A DNA stretch of 26,802 nucleotides from Prochlorococcus sp. AG-315-D17 (GTDB lineage: Bacteria; Cyanobacteriota; Cyanobacteriia; PCC-6307; Cyanobiaceae), in contig QBWD01000010.1 in assembly GCA_003283685.1 (NCBI GenBank), positions 1 through 26,802 of the forward strand, written 5' to 3'. Under the pieces are notes generated by a model. That model saw nothing but the letters and a program-made list of their open reading frames with translations. It searched no databases and had not been told where the DNA came from. The position numbers and the translations under genes were made by a program. The stretch's first letter is position 1, and each line of letters opens with the position of its first letter. Positions 1 to 8,759 of this stretch are shown here, piece by piece.

Positions 1-822
1 AGCCAAGTTACTAAAATTGCAAACCCAGCAAATGATGAATCAAGCCTAATAAGATGTAAACGTTGGGGTGGACCTAATTGTGGAGCAAGCGATGAACAAA
101 AAGCTGCTTGGGCAGCAGCAGCAGCATTGGCTGCCCAAAAAAAGCAATGTAATGATAATTTCTATAGTTGGTTGAACGATACGCCACCTTCTGGTGGAAT
201 TGGCCCTTTCAATAGATGGGATGAGACTTCCAATGATTGCACATTAACTACCTATGCATTCGAAGGTTCAATTGTTGCTAATCAAGCGGCTGTAGATGCC
301 GCTCAAGAAGCAAAACTTGGAGCAATTTGTAATGCAAAAGTTATTGAGCAAAAAGAATTAAATCCACCAACAACAGGAAAGACAATACTTTCTGAATGCT
401 CAGACAAAACATTTTATTTTTGCTTAGGTGTAGACAAACAAACAGAAGCAGGAATGAATGTATGCATAGCTGAAAATCAAGAGAAAGTATGCATTGCGAA
501 TAGAGAGAAGGCTAGGAAAGATAATCACAATGGTAAATGGGGCCCCCATGAAGGACCTGGATCATGTGGGGAACCATTCTGGATGTGTAATAAGATTCAA
601 TATAATAAAGAAAGTGAATACAATTCATCCTCTTGCTATGGCTCTGGAGGGGGAGGAGATGAAGAGGATGAAGGGCCATCAAAGAGAGCTTTAGAATGTC
701 TAGAAAAAACAAGAAAGCAAGTTAGACCCATTGTATTTGCTTTTTGTCGACATCTTGATAATGAAGCTCCCGATTGGGGAGGATGCACTAACGAAGGTTT
801 TTATGAATGTATGGGCGAATAA
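1..822 (+). CDS. Cys-rich probable surface protein upstream of pilB (5' end missing)
   Basis: The frame is open from base 1, so the true start lies left of the window; 273 residues are visible. I do not recognise a family. The visible part has 16 cysteines (an even number), an Ala-rich stretch near residues 36-45, a Gly run followed by an acidic patch (GSGGGGDEEDEG), and many short Cys-containing segments such as FYFCLGV, PFWMCNK and FYECMGE. This spacing suits a disulfide-rich extracellular domain. It ends only 13 nt before pilB, so it is probably co-transcribed with pilB-pilT-pilC. That suggests a pilus-associated or secreted protein, for example the globular part of a large minor pilin or adhesin. 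Whether it has a prepilin leader or signal peptide cannot be judged here. Confidence 0.8.
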   Translation, partial: SQVTKIANPANDESSLIRCKRWGGPNCGASDEQKAAWAAAAALAAQKKQCNDNFYSWLNDTPPSGGIGPFNRWDETSNDCTLTTYAFEGSIVANQAAVDAAQEAKLGAICNAKVIEQKELNPPTTGKTILSECSDKTFYFCLGVDKQTEAGMNVCIAENQEKVCIANREKARKDNHNGKWGPHEGPGSCGEPFWMCNKIQYNKESEYNSSSCYGSGGGGDEEDEGPSKRALECLEKTRKQVRPIVFAFCRHLDNEAPDWGGCTNEGFYECMGE

Positions 823-835
823 TGAGGATTAATAC

Positions 836-2494
836 ATGACTAAAACATATCAAATAGGTACAATTAGATCTCTCATTGATCAACATTTATCCCTTCAATG
901 GTGTAGAGAAAATGTTGTTATCCCTTTAAAAATTGAGCCTAGCTTACCTCCACAAAAGCAAGTCATAACTATCGCTGTTGGCAATATTTCATATCTAGGA
1001 ACTATTGGTAATACAATTAAAGAACGAATAGCTAGTAATGGTTATGAATGTGTCTTTATTGAGATTCCTCCTGACGAAATACAGTCTCTCTTGGATCAAG
1101 CATCTGATGAGCGAATATTTAATTCTGAAGGTATCGAAAATTATAATTTCTCAGAAGATGATGTTATTAAAACCTTACTTGATGCTTCAGAAGAAGATGG
1201 AGATACAGGTGTTATTGGTTTTGATTTTGATGATAGTGATGAAGATCAAATTATTGAAGAAGAATTGGATTTATCAACAGAAATGCTTGGTAACAAGATT
1301 CAACGAGCAGCAGCTACAGTATTAATAGATTCTTGTAAGAAAGGTGCTTCTGATATTCATATTGAGCCGCATGAAAAACAAATAAAAATAAGGCTTAGAA
1401 GAGATGGAGTACTTCAAAATTATGTAACGATGCCTAAACTTCCCGGACTTAAATTAACTGCCTGCCTGAAGAATATGGCCAAGATGGATATTGCTGAAAA
1501 AAGAGCTTCTCAAGATGGAAAGATTAGACGAACTTATGAAAACAATTCAATGGATTTCAGGTGTTCAACTGCGCCAGGAAAATACGGAGAGAAGATGGTT
1601 CTACGTCATTTAAATAATGACACCGATGTACTTAACTTAGATACACTTATTCAAAATAAAGATGTGAGATCTCAATTTAGAAATATTATTAATCAAGCTA
1701 ATGGTATTGTTATAGTCTCTGGTCCAACTGGCTCAGGAAAATCAACAACTTTGGCTTCTGCGTTAAGAGAAAAGGATAATGGTGAATTAAATATAGTTAC
1801 GGCAGAAGATCCTATTGAATATGACATGGGTGGTGATATTCAACAATTCCCAGTTCTTAGAGCAAAAGGGCAAACTTTTGCAAACCTACTTAGAACATTC
1901 CTAAGACAAGATCCTGACGTGATTTTAATAGGTGAAACAAGAGATCCTGAGACTGCGGAATCATCTATGGATGCAGCAGAAACTGGGCATTTAGTTTTTA
2001 CAACTTTACATGCAAACAGCGCTTCTACTTCATTGACCAGATTATTAGATATGGAAGTTCCTCCTTATAAATTAACAGCCTCTTTAAGAGGGGTACTAGC
2101 TCAAAGACTTTTAAGAAAAGTCTGCCCAAGTTGTAGCGTTGAAAGACCATTATCTGATACAGAATCAACATTCACTGGTTTAAAGAGAGGTACACCTGTA
2201 AGAATTGCAACATGCTTGTCAGCGGAGGAAAAGAATCAAAGAAAAAAAGAAGGAGTCCTTTGCAATAGATGTAGCGGTACTGGATATAAAGGACGTATCG
2301 GAACATATGAGTTATTAAAAGTCACAAGATCAATTTCAAATGCAATTAAAAAACAACTTTCAACACAAGAAATCGAGGAAATTGCAATTTCTGAAGGCAT
2401 GTTAAGTTTAAAAGCTTATGGTGTAAAACTAATAGAGGAAAAACTTACAACCGTTTCAGAATTAAGCAAAATTTGCAATGATGAGCATACTTAA
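836..2494 (+). CDS. pilB: Type IV pilus extension ATPase PilB
   Basis: Cytoplasmic hexameric ATPase of the GspE/PilB family, which powers pilin assembly. Residues 20-90 resemble the N-terminal MshEN/GspE-N type domain (VVIPL...ITIAVGN), followed by a very acidic linker at about 105-150. The core starts at SDIHIEP (172-178). Walker A is GPTGSGKST (296-304), the Asp box TAEDPIEY (322-329), Walker B DPDVILIGETRD (359-370), and the His box GHLVFTTLHAN (384-394). Four cysteines (430, 433, 476, 479) form the zinc-binding tetracysteine motif typical of PilB and absent from PilT. At 552 aa it is slightly shorter than many PilB proteins. It heads a + strand pilB-pilT-pilC run, the usual cyanobacterial order. 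A second PilB-like gene lies at 22263-24062. Confidence 0.95.
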   Translation: MTKTYQIGTIRSLIDQHLSLQWCRENVVIPLKIEPSLPPQKQVITIAVGNISYLGTIGNTIKERIASNGYECVFIEIPPDEIQSLLDQASDERIFNSEGIENYNFSEDDVIKTLLDASEEDGDTGVIGFDFDDSDEDQIIEEELDLSTEMLGNKIQRAAATVLIDSCKKGASDIHIEPHEKQIKIRLRRDGVLQNYVTMPKLPGLKLTACLKNMAKMDIAEKRASQDGKIRRTYENNSMDFRCSTAPGKYGEKMVLRHLNNDTDVLNLDTLIQNKDVRSQFRNIINQANGIVIVSGPTGSGKSTTLASALREKDNGELNIVTAEDPIEYDMGGDIQQFPVLRAKGQTFANLLRTFLRQDPDVILIGETRDPETAESSMDAAETGHLVFTTLHANSASTSLTRLLDMEVPPYKLTASLRGVLAQRLLRKVCPSCSVERPLSDTESTFTGLKRGTPVRIATCLSAEEKNQRKKEGVLCNRCSGTGYKGRIGTYELLKVTRSISNAIKKQLSTQEIEEIAISEGMLSLKAYGVKLIEEKLTTVSELSKICNDEHT

Positions 2495-2518
2495 TCAAGA
2501 TATTATTATTTTTTTATC

Positions 2519-3565
2519 ATGTCAGTAGCAAGGCAAATAGTTGGATATGCAATACAACTTGATTCATCTGATATTCATCTTGAAGAAGATTCTCCTATAG
2601 CTATTCGAGTAAATTCAGATATTCAAATAATAGACAAAGTCCTTGGGAAGAATGATATGGATCAGCTTCTTGGTGAACTACTTGATAATGAAAAATTAGA
2701 ACAATACAATCAATCTGGAGATTTAGATACCTCCATTGGGCTAGAAGGTCTTTCCAGAATTAGGATTAATGCATATGTTGCTAATGAAAAAAGATGTTTA
2801 ACGCTAAGGATTCTTCCGGATAATTTACCTAAATGGCAGGATTTAGGGTTACCGAAACCTTTCATTGAATTAACACATAAACATAGGGGGTTAGTTCTTT
2901 GTACTGGACCTACTGGTTCAGGTAAGTCAACAACTTTAGCAGCATTTATCAACTGTATACTTGAAACACAAAAAAGACATATCCTTACCATTGAAGACCC
3001 TATAGAATTTGAATTTAATCACACTCAAAATTCAATTATTCATCAACGAGAAGTCAAAAGAGATACCAAAAGCTTTACGTCAGCATTGAAGGCAGCTTTA
3101 AGAGAAGACCCTGATATTATTTATATTGGTGAGATGAGGGATCTAGAAACAATACAACTTGCAATAACTGCTGCTGAAACAGGACATCTAGTCCTGGGAA
3201 CTCTTCACACATCTTCTGCTGCTAAAACAGTTGAAAGAATTGTTGATGTATTCCCTGCAGACCAACAAGAACAGGCAAGGCTACAAGTGTCAACATCACT
3301 TTTAGGAATTATGTCTCAAACTCTATGTAAAAATAAAGCGGGGAAAAGATCATTAGCTTATGAATTACTTATAAATACTCCTGCCATTTCTAATCTTGTC
3401 AGAGAAAGAAAAGTAAGCCAGATATATTCACAATTACAGACAGGTAGTAAGGAAGGTATGAATACATTAGAACAATGCCTACAAGAATTAATTGATAGAA
3501 ATAAGATTTCATTTGAAGAGGGATTAAGCAAAGCCTCAAATCCAAAGGTATTAGTTAGGAACTAA
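2519..3565 (+). CDS. pilT: Type IV pilus retraction ATPase PilT
   Basis: Cytoplasmic ATPase that drives pilus disassembly, hence retraction, twitching and DNA uptake. At 348 aa it has the normal PilT length. It shows an N-terminal PAS-like region with SSDIHLEEDSP (16-26), Walker A GPTGSGKST (130-138), Asp box TIEDPIEFEF (157-166), Walker B DPDIIYIGEMRD (197-208) and His box GHLVLGTLH (222-230). The C-terminal retraction motif, classically AIRNLIRE, is present as AISNLVRE (289-296), followed by GMNTLEQCL. The PilB zinc cysteines are absent. It begins 24 nt after pilB and ends 6 nt before pilC, so the three are likely one transcript. Confidence 0.94.
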   Translation: MSVARQIVGYAIQLDSSDIHLEEDSPIAIRVNSDIQIIDKVLGKNDMDQLLGELLDNEKLEQYNQSGDLDTSIGLEGLSRIRINAYVANEKRCLTLRILPDNLPKWQDLGLPKPFIELTHKHRGLVLCTGPTGSGKSTTLAAFINCILETQKRHILTIEDPIEFEFNHTQNSIIHQREVKRDTKSFTSALKAALREDPDIIYIGEMRDLETIQLAITAAETGHLVLGTLHTSSAAKTVERIVDVFPADQQEQARLQVSTSLLGIMSQTLCKNKAGKRSLAYELLINTPAISNLVRERKVSQIYSQLQTGSKEGMNTLEQCLQELIDRNKISFEEGLSKASNPKVLVRN

Positions 3566-3571
3566 ATTGCT

Positions 3572-4717
3572 ATGCCTTCATATGGAGAAAGAAAATTAAA
3601 TAATGACTTGAAGGGGAATAGTTCACCTTCCAATATTAAAAATCGAGATGTAAGGTTTTCCCCAAAGAACTTTACTGTTCCTGAAAAGGATTTACTTATT
3701 TTCTTTAGACAGCTAGCAGTAATTCTTCAAAGTGGAGTACCTCTAGCACAGGGGATAGAATTACTTGCCGAAAACACTAAAAATTTGAAGTTCGCATCAC
3801 TTCAACTACAAATATCCTCAAGATTGAGCGCTGGTGAAGAATTATCAATATGCCTAAGAAAATATCCAAAAGTATTTGCCCCCATCACGATAGGATTAAT
3901 TGAAGCTGGAGAAGCAGGAGGTATTCTTGATAAAGTTCTCGATAGAATTGCATCTCTTATTGAACAGCAAGCGAAGATAAAAAGTCAAATACAGGGAGCA
4001 TTGATTTATCCAGTAATTATTCTTGTGCTGGCAGTTACAGTAAGTCTAGGATTACTAATATTCATAGTACCTACATTTGACAAAATGTTTAAAGATATGG
4101 GGGCTGAATTACCTCCACTAACAGAGTTTATGCTTACATTGTCCAGGATAGTTACTTCCATTCAATTTTTCATATTTACACCTATCATAATGATATTAAT
4201 TGGATATCTTTTTTCTAAATATTACGAAAGTAAATCTGGTCGATTTAGAGTAGATAGCCTTATTTTAAAAGCTCCTCTTTTTGGTTCACTTATCTTACGA
4301 TCTGAAGTTGCAGCCTTATGTGATACTTTATCTACACTAATAGCTTCTGGAATACCATTAGTTGAGGCGATTGAAAGATGTATTTCAGCAAGTGCAAATG
4401 ACCGAGTAAAAAGATGTCTTTCAAATGGTATTCAAAAAGTAAAAGAGGGACAAGAACTTTCTTCATCTTTAGAAAGTTATAATGTCTTTCCTAAGTTAGT
4501 TAAATCAATGATAAAAATAGGTGAGGAAACAGGGAAGCTAGGTTTCATGACAGAAAATCTAGCAAATTTTTACAAGCGAGAAGTTGAAGAAGCTGTATCA
4601 TCATTAACTAAAGCTATGGAACCAATGGTTATTATGGTTGTAGCAGGGATAGTTGGAACTATTGTTGTTGCCTTATATTTACCAATGTTCAAGATTATTA
4701 ATGTGATGGGTGGTTAG
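3572..4717 (+). CDS. pilC: Type IV pilus inner-membrane platform protein PilC
   Basis: Polytopic inner-membrane protein of the GspF/T2SF family, on which PilB and PilT act. Two repeated T2SF domains are visible. The first (about residues 40-165) has FFRQLAVILQSGVPL and ends in a membrane segment from ALIYPVIILVLAV (about 144-156), followed by a hydrophobic run to about 168. The second (about 240-360) starts at LCDTLSTLIASGIPL and contains MIKIGEETGKL. A middle membrane segment lies at about 195-215, and the C-terminal one carries MEPMVIMVVAGIVGTIVVAL followed by YLPMF. Length (381 aa) is normal. It stops 12 nt short of the converging pilM gene, leaving no room for a separate terminator. Confidence 0.94.
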   Translation: MPSYGERKLNNDLKGNSSPSNIKNRDVRFSPKNFTVPEKDLLIFFRQLAVILQSGVPLAQGIELLAENTKNLKFASLQLQISSRLSAGEELSICLRKYPKVFAPITIGLIEAGEAGGILDKVLDRIASLIEQQAKIKSQIQGALIYPVIILVLAVTVSLGLLIFIVPTFDKMFKDMGAELPPLTEFMLTLSRIVTSIQFFIFTPIIMILIGYLFSKYYESKSGRFRVDSLILKAPLFGSLILRSEVAALCDTLSTLIASGIPLVEAIERCISASANDRVKRCLSNGIQKVKEGQELSSSLESYNVFPKLVKSMIKIGEETGKLGFMTENLANFYKREVEEAVSSLTKAMEPMVIMVVAGIVGTIVVALYLPMFKIINVMGG

Positions 4718-4729
4718 TCGATTCGTTAA

Positions 4730-6754
4730 TTAAATTTCGGGCATTCTAAATTCAGACTGGTCTTCATTCTTTTTATCATTACCTTTAGATTTCACATTGA
4801 TATCTGTTATCTTTCTATCTAAACCATTTTGAGAAGTAAGGTTTTTATTTGCTTTATTGGATTCCTCATTATTAATATCATTGCTATTAGCCATTTCGTT
4901 TGTTTTCTTAATAATATTTTCTGGTAAGTTCAGAGAACTTTTTTGTAAGTTAGCAGATTCTAAATCAAAGAAGGGTTCTTTAGTTTCAACTTTATCCTGT
5001 GATTTGGACTCAGTAAATTTCAATTCAGAATCAGATTCAACTTTAACTTCAAAATCTGTATTGCCACTAGGAACTAATTTGTTTTTATTAGTATAGTTAT
5101 CTGGCTCATTATTATTCGATTTATCATCATTATGAATTCCTTGTTCTAATGATTGCTCTGAATCATTTTTTATTGCTTCAAAGTCTAATATAAATTCCTT
5201 ATTAATACTTTGATTGATTCTATCTTTACTCATTGAGTCATTATTATCTTTACTAGTCATCAAAGCGAATTTCGTATTATTCTTACTAATGTCATCAAGT
5301 GTTGTACTTTGCTTATGGGAATCATCTCTTATCTTATCTTTCTTTATATGATCTTGATTAAGAAACTCATCAAAAGAAACTTTTCCGATATTTTCATTAT
5401 TGGCTTCTAATATCTTATCTTCAGTTAATGTATTACTTATAAACTCTTTTTTTTCATTTACATCAATAATACTTTCATTATTAATCATATGATTGATCTT
5501 GGTATTATTTGTTTGACTCTCATAATCAGAATCAATTTTCTTGTTCAGACTGCTGTCTATATCTATATTTAAGTCGCCAGAGTTATCTTCAATTTTAATT
5601 TCATTTAAACTTTCAGATGAATTAGAATACGAAGTATCTGAAATAATATTATCGGATTGAATCATGCTCAAACCTAGACCTACTAATCTATTTAAATCTT
5701 GAATGATTATAGATTTAGATGAATTAACATCACTAACATGGATACTTGATAATGAACGCAAGACTTTTGTTTTTATATTAAAGTGTTCCTCAAAAATATT
5801 ATTAATGTCAGGATGACTACTATTTAATCCAGACAATAAAATTCCTGATATTTCTAATTTATAGTTGAGATTAAACTGATCAACTTCCTTTCTTATTTCA
5901 CTTAAAAGAACTTTAAGGTCTAGATCTGAAACAGGTAAATAATCATCATTAGTAGTTGTTGATTCTTCTATAGATTCGCTCCCAGTATGATCGACTGGTA
6001 CTTCAAAAGCTTTTATTGCTGCAAGAGTAGATACATAGATCGGACCATTTTTACTTATAATATAAATATGAGTACACTCTAAACTTAACTCCAATAATAT
6101 AATTACTTGATTGATCTTAAGCTTACTAATAGAATCATATGCTAATCGCTCTATTGAAGAATAGGCAATATCTAACGAATGTAATTCAAGATTTGCATTG
6201 GAAAGTGTTTTGATTATATTATCTATAAGTTTTTTAGGAATGCTATTTAGAAAATAGGCCCTAGTTTTATGTTTTTTGTTAATAGAAAGACAATCAAGTG
6301 GAATTAGATCGAAATCAGTTCTTTCAATAGATATTGGAAATTGAAATCCTGAGGAGCTTGGATTACTTATATATTCTATTGCTTCTTTATAATCAAGTTG
6401 CTCAGGTAAATAAATTATCTTAGATAGTGCAGCTTGAGGTGGGAGCGTAATTGCTACCCGATGAGCCCAAATTTGATCTTCTTCTATAATTTGAGTTAGA
6501 AATGATGCCATTGCTTCAGCATCTGTTGGGCTACCCCTCTCTATTGCAGATTGATCAATAGATATTCGGTTTACTTTTGAAAAATAAACTTGATCTTTAA
6601 TAACTCTTGCTTCGCCATAGGTAAGAGAATCAATCCCAAATTCAAGTAATAAATATCTTTTAGAAACCTTTCTTCTCAATGATAAAAATGTTTTTCTAGC
6701 TCCAGAGATATCTAAACCAAAAACAGTATCACTGGCAGATGGTGTTTGTACCAT
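4730..6754 (-). CDS. pilM: PilM-like pilus assembly ATPase-fold protein with a long low-complexity tail
   Basis: Cytoplasmic actin-like protein that binds the N-terminus of PilN and links the ATPase side to the alignment complex. The N-terminal half (about residues 1-365) has the PilM layout: VFGLDISGA near the start, VAITLPPQAALSKIIYLPEQ (about 99-118), and ISGILLSGLNSSHP (about 303-316) in the second lobe. PilM proteins are usually about 340-380 aa; here about 300 further residues follow, dominated by Asn, Ser, Asp, Lys and Ile with no clear fold. It is the last gene of the - strand pilQ operon, 6 nt after a prepilin-like gene, whereas pilM is usually first. The PilM call rests on fold motifs and context rather than strong identity. 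Confidence 0.82.
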   Translation of the reverse strand: MVQTPSASDTVFGLDISGARKTFLSLRRKVSKRYLLLEFGIDSLTYGEARVIKDQVYFSKVNRISIDQSAIERGSPTDAEAMASFLTQIIEEDQIWAHRVAITLPPQAALSKIIYLPEQLDYKEAIEYISNPSSSGFQFPISIERTDFDLIPLDCLSINKKHKTRAYFLNSIPKKLIDNIIKTLSNANLELHSLDIAYSSIERLAYDSISKLKINQVIILLELSLECTHIYIISKNGPIYVSTLAAIKAFEVPVDHTGSESIEESTTTNDDYLPVSDLDLKVLLSEIRKEVDQFNLNYKLEISGILLSGLNSSHPDINNIFEEHFNIKTKVLRSLSSIHVSDVNSSKSIIIQDLNRLVGLGLSMIQSDNIISDTSYSNSSESLNEIKIEDNSGDLNIDIDSSLNKKIDSDYESQTNNTKINHMINNESIIDVNEKKEFISNTLTEDKILEANNENIGKVSFDEFLNQDHIKKDKIRDDSHKQSTTLDDISKNNTKFALMTSKDNNDSMSKDRINQSINKEFILDFEAIKNDSEQSLEQGIHNDDKSNNNEPDNYTNKNKLVPSGNTDFEVKVESDSELKFTESKSQDKVETKEPFFDLESANLQKSSLNLPENIIKKTNEMANSNDINNEESNKANKNLTSQNGLDRKITDINVKSKGNDKKNEDQSEFRMPEI

Positions 6755-6760
6755 AATAAT

Positions 6761-7354
6761 TTAGCAATAAGGATGAGGCCTGCAGAATAGTTTTCTCACT
6801 GGCAAACTATTAATTGAGATGTCATTTGGTAATGCTAACAAAAAATATATACCTGGTTGAGCATTAGAACTAATACCTTTGGACTTAGAAACTAAATCTG
6901 TTAATGAACTCTCAAAAATAGAACTTGATTTTAAACATATTGCATAACCAGCATTTGAAGGTTGCCAATTTACACCTGAAATAGGTTTTTCACTTACAGG
7001 CAATTCCCATTCAATACTAGGGGAAAGACTGCAACCTGCTGGTAAATTCCCTGATTCTTTTTGCATGATATTACTGATATCTGAAAGGGTTATTCCAGGT
7101 TGAGATAGAATATTGGCATATTTATCTAAGCTAAGGTATAGATAATGATGATCAATTAGAAGCCCATTTGAATTATTCAAATTAGTTTTTTCTTTATTGT
7201 TAAACCTTGAACTAACTTTGACGAATCCAGCATAAGTTGTAAAGAAAAGACTTAAGAGTGTTATTGAAATAACAGATTCAACCAAATTCATCCCACCATC
7301 AAAGAGGTTACTTCGATAGAGATTAGAGGGGTAGAAGGGATTCTCTTTTTTCAA
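6761..7354 (-). CDS. Minor pilin / pseudopilin-like protein with prepilin leader
   Basis: Of 197 residues, the first 21 form a leader ending in GG, followed by MNLVESVISITLLSLFF. This fits the class III prepilin signal: cleavage after Gly21, Glu at mature position +5, then about 20 hydrophobic residues as N-terminal helix. The rest is a hydrophilic domain without recognised motifs, ending in a Cys-containing tail (KLFCRPHPYC). It is expected to be processed by PilD and to act in pilus initiation or at the tip. It lies 3 nt after the 70-aa pilin-like gene and 6 nt before pilM in the same operon. The position resembles minor pilin genes of the PilV/W/X or GspI/J/K type, but the exact class is not clear. 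Confidence 0.78.
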   Translation of the reverse strand: MKKENPFYPSNLYRSNLFDGGMNLVESVISITLLSLFFTTYAGFVKVSSRFNNKEKTNLNNSNGLLIDHHYLYLSLDKYANILSQPGITLSDISNIMQKESGNLPAGCSLSPSIEWELPVSEKPISGVNWQPSNAGYAICLKSSSIFESSLTDLVSKSKGISSNAQPGIYFLLALPNDISINSLPVRKLFCRPHPYC

Positions 7355-7357
7355 TTC

Positions 7358-7570
7358 TTAGTATTTCTGTGGAAGATTCTCAATATCATTTTTAAGAAGG
7401 TTGATATTTGTTCCTGAATTTAAATCAGCAGAATTAATAATTTGCAACTCTTGTTGAGTTAATGAATGCTTCCCAGCATTTCGATAGGATTTCTCTATAG
7501 CTTTTATTGAAAGCATAAGTGTTGATATGGCCATTGCTGAAATCAATATACCTACAAAAGATTCTGTCAT
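7358..7570 (-). CDS. Short pilin-like membrane protein without a leader
   Basis: A 70-aa protein whose first residues, MTESFVGILISAMAISTLML, look like a pilin N-terminal helix (compare the canonical TLTE-V/L-hydrophobic pattern), but with no positively charged leader and no Gly before the start. An in-frame stop, which ends the upstream gene, lies 6 nt before the ATG, so a longer N-terminus in this frame is not available. The rest is polar. It sits between two other pilin-like genes in the pilQ-pilM operon. It could be an inner-membrane pilin-like subunit that does not need PilD processing, or a reduced minor pilin. Coding is supported mainly by tight spacing in the operon. Confidence 0.65.
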   Translation of the reverse strand: MTESFVGILISAMAISTLMLSIKAIEKSYRNAGKHSLTQQELQIINSADLNSGTNINLLKNDIENLPQKY

Positions 7571-7576
7571 TAGTTC

Positions 7577-8047
7577 TTAATTAAGAAACTCAAAACTACA
7601 TTTAGGTTCAATGTCAATTATACAGGAATAAAGACTATAGTTATTTGCCTCAATAGGGCTGGGAACAATCACTATTCTATGAAAGCTATTAATTAAATTA
7701 CATCCATTCTTCAATCTAGGATGAGAAGTATATGAAGGGATCCCAGAATTATATGTATTCAAAACTGAGTAGTTAGATAGAGTCGAAAAATTGGGATCAA
7801 GCTCATCGACAAAACCAGATTTGATGTTTTGACAGATATTCGGTCCAGAACCTAATGATGTCCCCTTTATATCATTTAACATTTGAAGAAATTTCTTATC
7901 ATTTTGTTTTTGAAAGATTATTTTATTAGCATCTAGTATCTTAGATTTGTTTATATAATCGTGTTTACTTATTGTTGTAGATGTTTCGAATATCGCTACA
8001 ACTGTAGTAAACATTGCGAAGCCAAGTCCAACATAGAAAAATATCAT
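7577..8047 (-). CDS. Pilin-like single-span membrane protein of the pilus operon
   Basis: A 156-aa protein beginning MIFFYVGLGFAMFTTVVAIF, a single N-terminal hydrophobic helix, followed by a polar amphipathic stretch and a periplasmic domain with four cysteines (two near the C-terminus, in SLYSCII and PKCSFEF). The architecture is that of minor pilins, but no prepilin cleavage motif is visible and an in-frame stop shortly upstream leaves no room for a leader. It starts 37 nt after pilO and ends 6 nt before the next small gene, in the same reading frame as it. A role in the alignment complex or as a minor subunit is inferred from context only. Confidence 0.68.
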   Translation of the reverse strand: MIFFYVGLGFAMFTTVVAIFETSTTISKHDYINKSKILDANKIIFQKQNDKKFLQMLNDIKGTSLGSGPNICQNIKSGFVDELDPNFSTLSNYSVLNTYNSGIPSYTSHPRLKNGCNLINSFHRIVIVPSPIEANNYSLYSCIIDIEPKCSFEFLN

Positions 8048-8084
8048 TTGAATAGTCGCTAATTTTCCTTATTTGATATCAGAA

Positions 8085-8759
8085 TTAATTATTACTGACA
8101 TTAGCATATGTACTCAAATTAAAGGTCATTGTTAGATTTACTGTTTCATTTCTAGATGTACCTCTATTTGCTTCTATATCAATGTCATCTGAAATTACTA
8201 TAGACTGAATAAGCTCAAGTTCCTTTAAGAAGTCAAGTAATCTATTAAATTCACCCCTCAATGATAGTTTAAAAATATGTTTCTCAATTGAAGGAATGAG
8301 GAAAGGGTCTTCATCGGATGAATTACTAGCAGGAAAAGTGCTTGTTGTATTATTTTGATTTCCAGATTTAAATTGGCCGTATTTAATTACTGGCTTAGGA
8401 ACTATCTTGATAATCTCGACACTATTATTGGTAGAAATTCTATTAATCTCTGATAGTATTGTATCTAATTCATTTGGATCAGAGATTAATTTAATTAAAC
8501 GTTGTTGTTGTTTTTGTGCTTTGTTTCTAGTAATAGAAAGATCATTAATATATTTCTTGTAAAGTGGTATATACGAGATTTTCTCCTCTAGTATTTCTAT
8601 TTGTGCTTCTTCATCGGTTAATTTGCTTATTAATGGTCTATAAATAAATGCAATTAGAGAAGAAAGAATAACAACTCCAAGAAAAATAGGTGCAAATAAT
8701 AAGGAATTTTCAGGTGTTATTAATTTCTTATTTTTGTTAGATGGTGATAGGTTTGTCAT
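8085..8759 (-). CDS. pilO: PilO-like alignment complex protein
   Basis: Inner-membrane protein that pairs with PilN and connects the platform to the secretin. It has a short cytoplasmic N-terminus, a membrane helix at about residues 20-42 (SLLFAPIFLGVVILSSLIAF), then a coiled-coil-like region (EEAQIEILEEKI) and a C-terminal ferredoxin-like domain with FKLSLRGEFNRLLDFLKELE (about 162-181), the part most typical of PilO. Length (224 aa) is normal. Its start overlaps the pilN stop by 4 nt (ATGA), which points to translational coupling. Confidence 0.85.
   Translation of the reverse strand: MTNLSPSNKNKKLITPENSLLFAPIFLGVVILSSLIAFIYRPLISKLTDEEAQIEILEEKISYIPLYKKYINDLSITRNKAQKQQQRLIKLISDPNELDTILSEINRISTNNSVEIIKIVPKPVIKYGQFKSGNQNNTTSTFPASNSSDEDPFLIPSIEKHIFKLSLRGEFNRLLDFLKELELIQSIVISDDIDIEANRGTSRNETVNLTMTFNLSTYANVSNN

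Noticed and set aside
7568..7579. Possible stop-codon readthrough joining the 156-aa and 70-aa pilin-like genes, which share a frame
   Set aside because: The stop is followed 6 nt later by an ATG and a pilin-like N-terminus, so two separate genes are the simpler reading; nothing in the sequence indicates recoding.
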